A stretch of DNA of 64,000 nt, from contig WBZZ01001088.1 of the NCBI GenBank assembly GCA_019918135.1, positions 371,501 to 435,500 of the forward strand, read 5' to 3'. The DNA is from Paulinella micropora (taxonomy: Eukaryota; Cercozoa; Imbricatea; Euglyphida; Paulinellidae). The number at the start of each line of letters is the position of its first letter. The first letter of the stretch is position 1. Positions 19,818-29,846 of the stretch are shown here, piece by piece. Under the pieces are notes generated by a model, which worked only from the letters and a program-made list of their open reading frames with translations, searched no databases and was not told the DNA's origin. Position numbers and translations under genes: made by a program.

Positions 19818-20661
19818 TGCTATCGGCAAGAAAAAAAGGAGGAAAACGAAGGGAGGAGAGGGCCTGCATAAAAACATACACACACACACCTAAACATAAT
19901 TTTGCTGGCCTGTGCTGCGTCTATCCCCTCCTCTTGACTACCCTCCCAAACAACAACTAACATCTTTTTTCTTCCTCACTTCATCGCGCGCACTCTTGTT
20001 CAGCGTATACATGCACACTCCTACCCCTACACACCCCCCACCCGCGGCCCCCCCCCCCCTCGCTCATTCTCTAGTTTGGCCGAGTTGTTTCCTTTTTTTC
20101 GGGACAAGGCCCGGCCCCCCCCCCTTCAATCGCTGTTCGTCAGACTGACCAACAGCGATTGAGGGGGGGGGAGGCAGATTTAAAAAAAAAGCATCTATGT
20201 GCCTACTCGAAGCAAAAAGTTGGCACTAAGGCGAACGCAAGTCAGCCAACCAAACCAAAACAAAAAGGTAGACTTTTGTTGGCGACAACCTCTCGTCATC
20301 TATTACCACACACAAAAAAAAAGAAAAACACGAGCGCGCGCGCACAAGCGCATATATGCACACAAGCACACACAAGCACACACAAGCGCATATATGCACA
20401 CACAAGCGCATATATGCACACACAAGCGCATATATGCACACACAAGCGCATATATGCACACACAAGCACATATATGCACACACAAGCGCATATATGCACA
20501 CACAAGCGCATATATGCACACAAGCGCATATATGCACACAAGCGCATATATGCACACAAGCACACACAAGCGCACACAAGCACACAAGCGCACACACACT
20601 GGCTTTTTCTTTGTTTTCTTTTGTGTACGTGTGCTTACTTTCTCCTGGTGCTTTTCAAGGT
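19818..20661. repeat. Divergent intergenic region: hairpin plus 20-bp microsatellite array
   Basis: A near-perfect foldback lies at 20115-20170: a ~20-bp stem (ttcaatcgctgtt / aacagcgattga plus C/G runs) with an inner gtcag-a-ctgac stem. From about 20330 to 20600 there is a tandem array of cacacaagcgcatatatgca-type units with variants. Open frames across the array are repeat artefacts. No gene supported before 20662. Confidence 0.8.
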
Positions 20662-21315
20662 ATGTCGGGTCGGTTAGGCTGCAAGCGTGTCTGGAGCCAA
20701 AAAATCGGCCAGCCCGCCAAACGACAGAAGTACGGTGCACGAACATGCCGGAGCTGGGCCAAGTCCCTCCGGCGGTACTTGGAAGAGGACCGCCCCGCGC
20801 GACGTCGTGTACTGTTCAAACGGCTGCTCCGCAACTTTTACCGACAATTTCTAGACCAACGCCTGACGGCCGCGCTGGAACTGCACGTGCCGGAGGTTGC
20901 CGATGACGTGAACGAGGCCATAGAACTGTTGGTAGGTAGTTTCGAGGCTAGCATCGGTACGGGTGGTCTCTTGTGGTGCTGGTTGGACGACCTGCGCTCG
21001 CCGGAGACCAAATCAACGGCTGCTGACGACAGTTCGGTCCGTGCCCGTGTCTGGTACGAGCTACGGAACACCGACATGCTGGCCAAGCTTGCCGACCCCG
21101 GGCTATTGTTTACTAGCGAGGCCGGCGAAAGCGAGAAGCCCTACTGTGACCGTGTCTCGTTCCGCCAAACCAGAGCACTCCTGGCCTGGTTCGCCGACAT
21201 TTTGCAAGGCTGCGCCGAGCTGTTGGGCAAGGATCCACCCTACTGTCTCGGGGACGATCTGGACCCGGAGAATTTTCTGGCGGTCTGGGAGGACTACGAG
21301 GAAGAGCAGGGCTGA
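20662..21315 (+). CDS. Unknown basic-N-terminal protein; weak histone-fold resemblance
   Basis: 217 aa from ATG 20662, the first Met after the microsatellite (the frame is open upstream through the repeat, which is unlikely to be translated). The N-terminus is basic with PAKRQKYG. Helical stretch 30-90 (SWAKSLRRYLEED ... ALELHVPEVADDVNEAIELL) loosely follows an H2B-like layout. Residues about 125-150 (VWYELRNTDMLAKLADPGLL) loosely follow H2A 'AIRNDEELNKLL'. This is weak and unproven. The C-terminus (LLGKDPPYCLGDDL, acidic tail) shares a short motif with the protein at 8705. The ATG sits in a donor-like aaggtatgt, so an upstream exon cannot be excluded. Confidence 0.6.
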   Translation: MSGRLGCKRVWSQKIGQPAKRQKYGARTCRSWAKSLRRYLEEDRPARRRVLFKRLLRNFYRQFLDQRLTAALELHVPEVADDVNEAIELLVGSFEASIGTGGLLWCWLDDLRSPETKSTAADDSSVRARVWYELRNTDMLAKLADPGLLFTSEAGESEKPYCDRVSFRQTRALLAWFADILQGCAELLGKDPPYCLGDDLDPENFLAVWEDYEEEQG

Positions 21316-21870
21316 GACAAAAAGCCAGGACTTTCTCAGTGACGCACGTTTATTAAAAAGAAGACAGGTTTTTTTTTCTGGCCAAAAAAACAACAACCAC
21401 AGAAGAAATGTCTTGGTTTGAATTAAGAAGACAGTGATCTTTAGTTTTTTTTCTTGTTGGCCCAGCGAGACCACTTTTTTTTTAGCCTGGCCTTATCAAT
21501 CGGGGTGTGTGTGTAACGCGCCTCTCTCCCTTTCAGACGCCCTTCTAGTTTTTTTTTTGGGGGGGGGGGGGGGGAAGACGAAGAGGAAAAAGGAGAGGAT
21601 GTCGCGCCCTCCTCCCCTTTCCTCTTTTGGGGTCCGCGCTGTTGCCATACACTGATTTAGTGAGCCCCGGCCCCCCTCCGAAAAGGAAAAAGAGAGGCCG
21701 GCCGCAGTACTCTAGTTATTTCCTTGGTGTGAGCTAGTGCGCGTGAGCCTGACGGTCCCCCCCCTTCCCCAAGAGGCAAGAACAAAAAAAGGGAGGGTGA
21801 CCCCGCGAAAATATCTGGTTTTCCTTCTTTCTTGGCTGGTGTATATGCTAAAAAAAAAGCCAAGGACCTT
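21316..21870. other. Intergenic region, homopolymer-rich
   Basis: Contains an attaaa-type signal at about 21352 after the preceding stop, T9/A7 runs and a G14 tract at about 21560. No gene supported. Confidence 0.6.
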
Positions 21871-23235
21871 ATGGAGCGCAAACGAGCAGGCTCCGGGCAG
21901 GCCGGCCGGGCTAGCCCGGCCAAGAAACAGCGCACAGAACCAGTCGTTCAGTCCTCGTGGTTGTTAATGCTGCCCAAGGACCTCTGGTCGTTGATCAGAG
22001 AAATGCAGGGTGTAGAGCAGGCGGTCCGCCTGGCGTTAGTGTGTCGCGAAGCGCTGGCCATTGTCAAGAGCGGCGAGTTCTGGGAGGGCCGGCGACAACC
22101 GGCCTTTGACCTGTCGCGTGATAGCACAAGTGCCGTGTTCTCCTTCTTTGTCGAGAGTTGTATTAATACGGGCCGGCCCCTACGACAGGTTTCGCTCCGT
22201 GCTCCCTACAGCCCCCAACACTACGCCGGGAAGCGCCTGAAAGAGATTACTGTTATAACCTTGGTCATGGCGGGCGAGACCCCCAGCCAACACACACAAG
22301 CCGAGAAAGAATTCCTAGACGAGTTTGCTTGCATCTACAATTTAAGCACAACGTACACGAGTGACATTTGCCGGCAGCTGCAGAACCGCGAGAACACTCG
22401 TAGCCTGCGATCTCTCACGATCGCCAACCAAGAGGTGACCGATGAGAGCCTCCGAGTCCTGCAAGACCTGCGACATCTGCGGGGCCTGACCCTGCGGAGG
22501 TGCGGCAGAATTACTGACAACGGCTTGCGAGTGTTAGCGGCCATGCCCCAGCTACGCGAACTGGGGTTACAGCGTTGCCAGAGACTCGGGTGTGTAGGTC
22601 TACGGGACCTGCAACAATTGACGAAACTAACGCTGAACCAGCCGACACAACCGGAGAGAATTATTGACCAAGTGTCCGGCCTGCAACAGTTGAGAATACT
22701 GGATTTGTTCGAATGCGTCAATGTCACGGGCAACAACGTAGAACTACTCAAGGACCACAGGTTCGAGCGCCTGCGGCTTCGCTTGGTCAGTGACTTCCGT
22801 ACTCCCCTCACCGACGAAAAGCTACGAGTTATAAGCCAGCTGCGAGGCCTGCAGGCCCTGCATTTAACCATGGCTCCAAACATCACTGATAATGGCCTGG
22901 CTTATTTACAGGGCTGCCCCCAGCTAGAACGCTTGATCCTCCAATGCTGTGACCAGCTCGAGGACCTTAGCCTACTACGAGACTTCCCCGCTCTGCGCAC
23001 CCTGCAGTTGATAAGCGGGTCCTACCTACGGGGCCCGCCGGTCGGGTTCATAGCCTGCCGGACTCTACGAAATCTGCAGCTTAAGAATTACACCATAGAC
23101 ATCGGGCTGATGCTGGCCTTACAGCAGAGCGAGTCATTAGCACACTTGCAACTAGCTGACTGTTATTTGTACGGGACTCGTTTTAGTACTCCGGGGGAGT
23201 TCGTGGCTGAAGACGAGGAGGAGGTAGTGTCTTGA
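21871..23235 (+). CDS. F-box/LRR protein
   Basis: 454 aa from ATG 21871; a longer reading from TTG 21832 is unlikely. NLS-like SPAKKQRTE (15-23), F-box about 28-72 (WLLMLPKDLWSLIREMQG ... FWEGRRQP), LRRs about 165-440 (LRGLTLRRCGRITDNGL, LQALHLTMAPNITDNGL, LERLILQCCDQLEDL). Member of the ~500-aa paralogue group, with a shorter linker and a Glu-rich end. Followed by an attaaaaaa tract. Confidence 0.85.
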   Translation: MERKRAGSGQAGRASPAKKQRTEPVVQSSWLLMLPKDLWSLIREMQGVEQAVRLALVCREALAIVKSGEFWEGRRQPAFDLSRDSTSAVFSFFVESCINTGRPLRQVSLRAPYSPQHYAGKRLKEITVITLVMAGETPSQHTQAEKEFLDEFACIYNLSTTYTSDICRQLQNRENTRSLRSLTIANQEVTDESLRVLQDLRHLRGLTLRRCGRITDNGLRVLAAMPQLRELGLQRCQRLGCVGLRDLQQLTKLTLNQPTQPERIIDQVSGLQQLRILDLFECVNVTGNNVELLKDHRFERLRLRLVSDFRTPLTDEKLRVISQLRGLQALHLTMAPNITDNGLAYLQGCPQLERLILQCCDQLEDLSLLRDFPALRTLQLISGSYLRGPPVGFIACRTLRNLQLKNYTIDIGLMLALQQSESLAHLQLADCYLYGTRFSTPGEFVAEDEEEVVS

Positions 23236-23781
23236 GGACGTGGGCTAACTCGATTAAAAAAAAAAGCGAACAGAAGAGTGAGTAAGTGGTACGGAGCTCT
23301 GCTACAGTCTGGCCGCGCGAAACAGCTCCGGCGCAAAGCAAAAAAAAAAAAAAAACACAAAAAAAAAACTGCTAGCAAGAGAGAGCGCCGTCGGTACGAA
23401 GAAAAAAAAAAGAGTACTAAAATCTTTTTTTTTTTGAGCTACACTTTTTTTTTCTGTTTGGGAAAGTAGTGTTTCAGTGCTGCGGGACCCCCCCTCGCAG
23501 CATTAAAAAGGAGAGAACAAGAGCAAATGTACAGGTAACTCTAAATGTACTTCTCTTTCCCCGGACATACATTGCTTTTTTTCGGCAAGGCGTTTTTTTT
23601 TTATTGGTTCCGAACGATCGTTCCGGCCTCCGGTTCTATGGCTTCTTTTTTTCTTGGGCCGGCCTGCAAAAAAAAAGCGCCGCGGAACGCCTCCTTCGAC
23701 TAACAAAAAAAAAAAAAGTAAAAACAAAAGAAAATAATAACATTTAATTCGCGGGCCGGAGATTCACTCCTTTTTTTTGTG
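23236..23781. other. Intergenic region between convergent genes
   Basis: A-rich tracts up to 16 nt and a perfect 12-bp palindrome gaacgatcgttc (23612-23623). No gene supported. Confidence 0.6.
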
Positions 23782-26700
23782 TTAGATCTTGCGTTTCTTC
23801 GACCGGCGCTGCCCGGCCTGGTCTGGTTCACTGGCTTTCTTACCCCACAGCACAAATTTGGCCAACTGGTCGCCCCTAGCGGCCGCACGGCCGAGCCACT
23901 CGGCCGCCGCTACGGGGTCCCGGGGCACGCCGCGGCCCTGCGCGAGAAACAGTCCCGCTTTCTGCATGGCCCTGCGCACGCCCGCCTGCGCCGCCAACAG
24001 GTAGTACTTGTAGGCCAGGACCTCGTTGCGGGGCACGCCGTGCCCGAGGTTGTAGCACATCGCGAGGTTGCAACAGGCGCGCGGGTGCTGGGCTTCGGTG
24101 GCGGCCCGCAGCCACAGCGCAAACGCCCGTGCGCGGTCCCGGGGCACACCCTTGGCCGAGTAGTGGCAGACCGCCAGGCTGTTGAGGGCGTCCGTGTGGC
24201 CGCGGTCGGCGGCGCGCGTGAACCATTCGATCGCCGCGTTCCAGTCCTGTGCTACTCCGTGGCCGTAGTAGAAACAGCGGGCCAGGCCGTACTGTGCGGC
24301 CGTAGAGTTCTTTTCGGCCGCCAGGAGAAAGTACTTGTGCGCCTGGACGTTGTCTGCAGTGACGCCCCTGCCCAAAGACAAACGGACCGCCACGGCGACG
24401 GCCGCCTGCAGGTGTCCGACGTCGGCGGCCCGGCGGAAACAGCCGGTCGCCGCGGCGCTGTCCCTCGCGACCCCGGCCCCCCGCGCGTAGCACAGCCCGA
24501 GGTGGTACTCGGCGTCCGCGTGGCGCGGGGCCGCCTGGCGGAAGTAGTCGACGGCCCGAACCGCGTCTGCCGGCACGCCTACTCCATCCAGGTAGCATTT
24601 CGCCAGCCAGAACTGCGCTTCCGGCTGGTTCTGTTCGGCCGCCCTGCGAAAATATGCCACGGCCTGAACCGCATCGGCCGCAACGCCGGCCCCGTCCAGA
24701 TAACATTTCCCCAGCCTGAATTGCGCGTCGGCACATTTTCGATCGGCGGCCCTACGAAAGTAGTCGGCGGCCCGCACGGCGTCGGCCGGCACGCCGGAAC
24801 CATCGGCGTAGCAGGACCCCACAAAGTACAGGGCCTCCGCGCAGTTCTGCGCGGCCGCGCGCTCGAACAGGTCGACCGCGCGGGCCGGGTCGCGGGCCAC
24901 GCCGAGCCCCTTGAAATAACAAAAGCCCAGGCTGGTCTGGGCCGCGGCATGGCCCTGTTCGGCCGCCCTGCGAAAGTAGTCCGCGGCCCTGACGCTGTCG
25001 GGGGTGACGCCGAGCCCGCCGGCGTAACACACTCCTAAGTTGTACATGGCAGGTACGTGTCCCAGTTCGGCCGCCTGCTGGTACCAGTGGGCCGCCTGGG
25101 CCAGGTCCTGGGGCACGCCGCGCCCTGCCGCGTAGAACTGTCCTAGGTTAGTTTTGGCCGCCGCGTAGTTCTGCGCAGCCGCCTGGCGATAGTAGCTCAG
25201 GGCCTTGGCGGTATCTACGGGCACGCCGAGGCCGCAGCTGTAACTGACACCCAGGGCGCAGAGTGCGGCCGCGGAGTTCTGCTTGGCGGCCCTGCGAAAA
25301 TAGTCCATGGCCTGCACGGCGTCGGCCGGCACGCCGATCCCGTCCAGGTAACACTTGGCCAGCCTGCACTGCGCTTCTGACACGTTTTGCTCGGCCGCTA
25401 GGCGAAAGTACTTGACGGCCTGCACGGCGTCGGCCGGCACGCCCGTCCCGTCCAGGTAACACTTGGCCAGCCTGCACTGCGCTTCTGCTACGTTTTGCTC
25501 GGCCGCTAGGCGAAAGTACTTGACGGCCTGCGCGGCGTCGGCCGGCACGCCGATCCCGTCCAGGTAACACTTGGCCAGCCTGCACTGCGCTTCTGACACG
25601 TTTTGCTCGGCCGCTAGGCGAAAGTACTTGACGGCCTGCACGGCGTCGGCCGGCACGCCCGTCCCGTCCAGGTAACACTTGGCCAGCCTGCACTGCGCTT
25701 CTGCTACGTTTTGCTCGGCCGCTAGGCGCAGGTACTTGACGGCCTGCGCGGCGTCGGCCGGCACGCCCGTCCCGTCCAGGTAACACTTGGCCAGCCTGCA
25801 CTGCGCTTCTGCTACGTTTTGCTCGGCCGCTAGGCGAAAGTACTTGACGGCCTGCGCGGCGTCGGCCGGCACGCCCGTCCCGTCCAGGTAACACTTGGCC
25901 AGCCTGCACTGCGCTTCTGCTACGTTTTGTTCGGCCGCCAGTTGGTACCAATAAACTGCTTGGGCGTAGTCCTGTTCTTGGCCCGAAACAACGTAGGAAT
26001 CGCCCAAACCGCACAGCGTGCCCGACGGCGATTTCGACGGTGTTAGAGTGTGCCGGGCGCAGACCGCGAGGTCACATTCGTTGGGGCGGGGTCGCTGCGC
26101 CCACTGCTGTGCCAGCTTGGGGTCATGTGACAGCCGGAGGGACAGCTGTCGCGCCGCGCCCGCATGTCCCGCCATGGCCGCCTGCAACAACAGAAACACG
26201 CCCGGGGCCGTACGCTGGGCGCGCAAACCCAGTTGGTACTGCGCGCCCGCGTGGCCCACCGCGCTAGCCGCTTGCAACAGAGCCACCGCTCGTCTGGTGT
26301 TCTGCCCCACGCCGCACCCGGAGTCCAGGCACAGAGCCAGCTGGTACTGTGCTTCGGCATCGCACCGGCTCGCGCCCGCCGCGAACCACTGGACCGCAGC
26401 CACGGGGTCTTGCTTGAGGCCGTGACCGTGCTTGAGACAAACCCCGAGGTTGCACAGCGCCCTGGCCTCCCGGCGCTCGGCCGCCTTCTCAAAGTTCTGG
26501 GCGGCCAGGCGCTGGTTCTGGTCCACCCCGAGCCCGTGGTAATAGCACACGCCCAAATAATACAGTGCGTCTGTGTCTCCCTGGGCCTTGGCTCGCTGGA
26601 ACCACTCGACCGCCTGCTTCAGGTTCACGGTTGTGCCGTAGCCGTGGAAATAGCACTTGCCGAGGCTGAACTGCGCGTCGCTGTCTCCTAAATGCGCGGA

Positions 26701-27180
26701 GCGGGTGTACAGGTCGTACGCCCGCGCGTAGTTCTTGGGTATTCCGTACCCGTAGAAATAGGACTCGGCCTGGCAGTACAGCTGTTCGGCCTGTACACAC
26801 AGGCGTTCTGATTCACGTTCGCCTTTGTGCTCACATTGGATGGACAGAGTTGCGGGTTCGGCTCCTGTTGATTCTGCTTGGCGTGCGGGTTCCGCATTGA
26901 CCAAAGGAGTGTGTGCTTGTTGTGCCTCGACGCTGCGCAGGTCATTGAACATGTCTCGCAGGATCAGCGCTACGTCGGGGTCCAGGTTCGGCTTCGCGTT
27001 GTCGACTACGTACTTGATGTCCGCCTCGGTCAAGCGCAGCAGGCCCGCGCGGTCGCGGTATTGAAGTACTCTGGCTATGATCCTGAGGGTGGCACCGCCC
27101 ACGCCCCGTGCCTCTAGCTCCGTGCGCAACCACTCCTGTACATCTTCGCGCGTCTGTGGGTACAGACGCGTAGTGAGCAT
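23782..27180 (-). CDS. SAM-like domain plus Sel1-repeat protein
   Basis: 1132 aa from ATG 27180 (MLTTRLYP). Residues about 10-85 resemble a SAM domain (VQEWLRTELEARGV ... GLLRLTEADIKYVV). From about 115 to 1110 the protein is a long solenoid of 36-aa Sel1 repeats with the usual A-x-x-x-L-G-x-x-Y-x-x-G-x-G-V/T-x-x-D core (for example AQCRLAKCYLDGTGVPAD). Sel1 proteins act as scaffolds in signalling and protein quality control, including ERAD. The middle repeats are nearly identical, the outer ones diverged, and it ends with a basic KKRKI tail. Cytoplasmic or nuclear: no signal peptide or membrane segment. Confidence 0.9.
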   Translation of the reverse strand: MLTTRLYPQTREDVQEWLRTELEARGVGGATLRIIARVLQYRDRAGLLRLTEADIKYVVDNAKPNLDPDVALILRDMFNDLRSVEAQQAHTPLVNAEPARQAESTGAEPATLSIQCEHKGERESERLCVQAEQLYCQAESYFYGYGIPKNYARAYDLYTRSAHLGDSDAQFSLGKCYFHGYGTTVNLKQAVEWFQRAKAQGDTDALYYLGVCYYHGLGVDQNQRLAAQNFEKAAERREARALCNLGVCLKHGHGLKQDPVAAVQWFAAGASRCDAEAQYQLALCLDSGCGVGQNTRRAVALLQAASAVGHAGAQYQLGLRAQRTAPGVFLLLQAAMAGHAGAARQLSLRLSHDPKLAQQWAQRPRPNECDLAVCARHTLTPSKSPSGTLCGLGDSYVVSGQEQDYAQAVYWYQLAAEQNVAEAQCRLAKCYLDGTGVPADAAQAVKYFRLAAEQNVAEAQCRLAKCYLDGTGVPADAAQAVKYLRLAAEQNVAEAQCRLAKCYLDGTGVPADAVQAVKYFRLAAEQNVSEAQCRLAKCYLDGIGVPADAAQAVKYFRLAAEQNVAEAQCRLAKCYLDGTGVPADAVQAVKYFRLAAEQNVSEAQCRLAKCYLDGIGVPADAVQAMDYFRRAAKQNSAAALCALGVSYSCGLGVPVDTAKALSYYRQAAAQNYAAAKTNLGQFYAAGRGVPQDLAQAAHWYQQAAELGHVPAMYNLGVCYAGGLGVTPDSVRAADYFRRAAEQGHAAAQTSLGFCYFKGLGVARDPARAVDLFERAAAQNCAEALYFVGSCYADGSGVPADAVRAADYFRRAADRKCADAQFRLGKCYLDGAGVAADAVQAVAYFRRAAEQNQPEAQFWLAKCYLDGVGVPADAVRAVDYFRQAAPRHADAEYHLGLCYARGAGVARDSAAATGCFRRAADVGHLQAAVAVAVRLSLGRGVTADNVQAHKYFLLAAEKNSTAAQYGLARCFYYGHGVAQDWNAAIEWFTRAADRGHTDALNSLAVCHYSAKGVPRDRARAFALWLRAATEAQHPRACCNLAMCYNLGHGVPRNEVLAYKYYLLAAQAGVRRAMQKAGLFLAQGRGVPRDPVAAAEWLGRAAARGDQLAKFVLWGKKASEPDQAGQRRSKKRKI
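25300..25950 (-). repeat. 108-bp near-identical tandem repeats within the Sel1 gene
   Basis: Six consecutive 108-bp units (one Sel1 repeat each) share long identical stretches such as ccaggtaacacttggccagc, spaced 108 bp. Two subtypes partly alternate (VSEAQ/GIGV and VAEAQ/GTGV), which suggests recent block duplication or gene conversion. Confidence 0.9.
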
Positions 27181-27724
27181 CACGGTACACTTGCTTTCTG
27201 CTGCTTTTTGGGGGGGGGGGGGGGAATTCACTCCTTCTAACAACTCCCCCGGCCTCTTGGCCCCCTCTGGCAGAGGGCGGCCCTCGGCCCCCTCCCTCCA
27301 ACTTACTTGTGCGCCTGCCGGGGCCGGAAGGTCGCTCTCGGCCCCCCCCCTTTACCCCTCCCGGGGCCCTCTTTTTTTCTCTGCCCTACAAACCTTTTGC
27401 TCGCATTTTCTTCCCTCTCCCCCCCCTGTGTCGCACTTTTGGGCTTTTTCGCGGGCAGTACCCAGAAAAAAAAAACACGGGAAGATTTTTATTTTTTTTT
27501 TGCTAACGAGGCAGTGATCGTGAGGGCCAAGAGCGAGCGAGAGAGAGAGAGAGAGAGAGAGAAAGGCAAGGTAGAAGGAGAGGAAAGAAGGCGCGGGGCT
27601 TGGGGGGAAGAGACAGGCCTTTAAAAAAAAGGTGTTGGTGTGGAAGGGAGGCAAATTGTCCTGTAAGTGTGTGGGAGCAAGGGATTGGTGTGTTTGTTTT
27701 AGCTTCCGGTGTTAGTTTTTCGAC
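27181..27724. other. Divergent intergenic region with GA microsatellite
   Basis: Contains a G13 run (27211-27223), C-rich blocks, and (GA)n at about 27537-27562. It should hold promoters for the Sel1 gene and the gene at 27725, but no motif is clear. Confidence 0.6.
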
Positions 27725-28423
27725 ATGCCGGCCACCGTGCATGCTACCCGCCGACAACGTGTGACTCCCCGGGCAGCCAGGGCGGCCAAGCGCGCCAAGT
27801 TGTTAGCCCGCGAAGACGTGTCCACCCCCCGCCCCAAACCAGCCCCGGCCCCACTGCCGGCTAACGCAGGCGCCTCTGTTACGCGACCCGACGAGACTTC
27901 GCTCCAGCTCACGTACCAGGCTGCGTACACACGGTTCCTGCGGGCTAACCAGTTGTTTGACAAAGAGGTGGAAGAACTTTATGAAGTGTTTGCAGGGTAT
28001 GACTTTGCTTACTTTTGGCCCTACCTGCTCCCCCCGTCGTCGTACGATCCCCCCTTTGTAGCTACTGCGCCCTGGTCGACCAACGTGCTGCCGGCCAACC
28101 CGACAGGAGAGTCGGAGCCCGCGCTCAAGAGGTACCTGCGCTGGATGGATGACTGCGGGGTGTGGCGCAAGCGAGTTCTTTCTCGTCTGCGGGAGGTGTG
28201 TGTACCCCGCCTGATCGCCAAGGTCGGCGAGATCGAAGAAGAGTTAGCCAAGCTGAAGTACGCCGATACACCAGCTACGCTAAGCGATAGCTCGCTGGAC
28301 GTGCTGCTGCGCGGTCGCAATTCGGTCCTGATCAATGATGAAGTGTACCATGCCGAACTCAGAACTTTGATCCAGAAGCTAGCCGATGGCACCAACGCCC
28401 TGGCAACAGCGCAAGAGCCGTAG
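27725..28423 (+). CDS. Unknown protein with basic, proline-rich N-terminus
   Basis: 232 aa from ATG 27725. The first 30 residues are Arg/Lys/Ala-rich with RAAKRAKLL (NLS-like); 35-55 Pro/Ala-rich. The remainder is helical (YTRFLRANQLFDKEVEELYEVF; RLIAKVGEIEEELAKLKY), perhaps with a short coiled coil at about 155-180. No domain recognised. Confidence 0.65.
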   Translation: MPATVHATRRQRVTPRAARAAKRAKLLAREDVSTPRPKPAPAPLPANAGASVTRPDETSLQLTYQAAYTRFLRANQLFDKEVEELYEVFAGYDFAYFWPYLLPPSSYDPPFVATAPWSTNVLPANPTGESEPALKRYLRWMDDCGVWRKRVLSRLREVCVPRLIAKVGEIEEELAKLKYADTPATLSDSSLDVLLRGRNSVLINDEVYHAELRTLIQKLADGTNALATAQEP

Positions 28424-28760
28424 CAGACTTTTTTTTTTGCTGACAACCTTTAGCAGTAGCTTGTTTTGTGCGGCCGGGGGGGGGGCACTTCTACTTCCGG
28501 CTCTGTCTCTTTCTCTCCTGAGTTTTTTAAGGTTATTAAAAAATGCTAGTTAAGTTCTGGGAGGGGAGGACAAAAATTCTTTTACTGAATTCCTGCTCCC
28601 AAAAAAAAAGGCGGTAGCATTAAGTGTTTATGCAGGAGAAGAGGAGGATGTTGTTATCATCGGCCGTGTTCTGAACCCGTAACTGTGAAATCAGAACGTT
28701 CCTGCCCTTCCATCGCCTTTAGGCTCTGCAAAAAAATTACCTCTCTCGGCACGGTAACGA
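28424..28760. other. Intergenic region between convergent genes
   Basis: T9, G9 and A9 tracts, and an attaaaaaa motif at about 28535. No gene supported. Confidence 0.6.
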
Positions 28761-29846
28761 TCAAACGCGTTTGCCACAACTGTTGCAGGCTCTGTGGCTG
28801 GCGCTGGGCAGTTTCGGCTCCACTTGTGTTTGATAAAAGAGTGGATCCGCTCCGAGCAAGGCTTGTCGTACTAACACGGTGTTTCTAACCGGATAAAGCG
28901 CCTCGTCTTTAAACATGGTTGGCAGAACTGTGTTGAGTGCCCGCAGCAGAGCCAGGGACTCTGGGGTCAGGGTTATGGCTCTCACCCTGGCCATGATCAG
29001 GCGCAGCCCGTGGTAGCCAATCTGCCAGCACGCTCGTAGCAATTTGTCCTGGTCAGTGGCGCTCTTGAGCTCGGTAACCCAACTGGTAGGCAGTTTTTCC
29101 GCGTCGAAGTCTAGGTAAGACCGCAAAGCGGCGATTTGTGCGGCCTCCACTGGTGGCCTCAGGCTTTCATCGCCTCTTGTACATGGCTGGATAAGCCTCC
29201 GCCGTCGTGGCAGTTGTGCTGGCCATATCTCGTCTAGTAGCTGGTCTAGCTGTACGACCGATATCAATTCTCTCCCAACGCATCGCGGGTAGTCGGTGAC
29301 CAGCGTGTCCAGGGCGTTGGATAATTCCGAGGCCACGGATTTGATGTCCGCTAGTATCAGCTGTGGTCCCGGATAATCCCCTCCTGTGAGGGTGCACGCC
29401 CGTACCAGATCTTGGATTTGACCGCGGGGCCGGTCCCCTCGAGTGCTACGGTTCACGTAAAGACGGATGCGAGCGGAACCCACGTCGGTCACAACCCTGT
29501 TCTGGCGATCTCGGTACTCTGTTCTGTACACTTGTAATTTTACGTACGCAAGAGAAGCACCTGTAGGCCCGTACTTAATTTCGTGCTGTTTATCATTCGT
29601 ATCGTCAAAGAATAATTCGTCCGGCTGGTTCAGCCACTCCTGGAATCGTTCCAAGGTAGACATGGCGTCGATCCCGTGAGCAGACAGCGGCAGTTCGGGC
29701 GGGAGTTCCAGCTCTGCTCGAACTCTCCTACTGAGCTCTTCTAGATCTCCACAACAATCAGTAGTGACCCTGCCACGGATCATGTCGATTGCTTGCCACT
29801 GGCCTTTGGATTCGAAGCATTTTACTGCTACCTCTTTCAGGGCCAT
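28761..29846 (-). CDS. Unknown protein, member A of a paralogous pair (CxxC tail)
   Basis: 361 aa from ATG 29846. Shares its architecture with the protein at 32549-33640: a similar N-terminal block, RLIQPCTRGDES in the middle, and a conserved C-terminal block with ACWQIGYHGLRLIMARV and ALTP/TLTP-x-x-L-x-LL-x-AL-x-TV. It then has about 40 extra residues ending CNSCGKRV. No known domain recognised. The conserved C-terminal helices and CxxC suggest a binding module. Confidence 0.75.
   Translation of the reverse strand: MALKEVAVKCFESKGQWQAIDMIRGRVTTDCCGDLEELSRRVRAELELPPELPLSAHGIDAMSTLERFQEWLNQPDELFFDDTNDKQHEIKYGPTGASLAYVKLQVYRTEYRDRQNRVVTDVGSARIRLYVNRSTRGDRPRGQIQDLVRACTLTGGDYPGPQLILADIKSVASELSNALDTLVTDYPRCVGRELISVVQLDQLLDEIWPAQLPRRRRLIQPCTRGDESLRPPVEAAQIAALRSYLDFDAEKLPTSWVTELKSATDQDKLLRACWQIGYHGLRLIMARVRAITLTPESLALLRALNTVLPTMFKDEALYPVRNTVLVRQALLGADPLFYQTQVEPKLPSASHRACNSCGKRV

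Noticed and set aside
20300-20610. Several long open frames of His/Thr/Ala or Cys/Ala/Tyr repeats
   Set aside because: Products of the 20-bp microsatellite, open in many frames on both strands.
23779-25038. 419-aa plus-strand frame opposite the Sel1 gene
   Set aside because: Mirror of the Sel1 repeats; no independent features.
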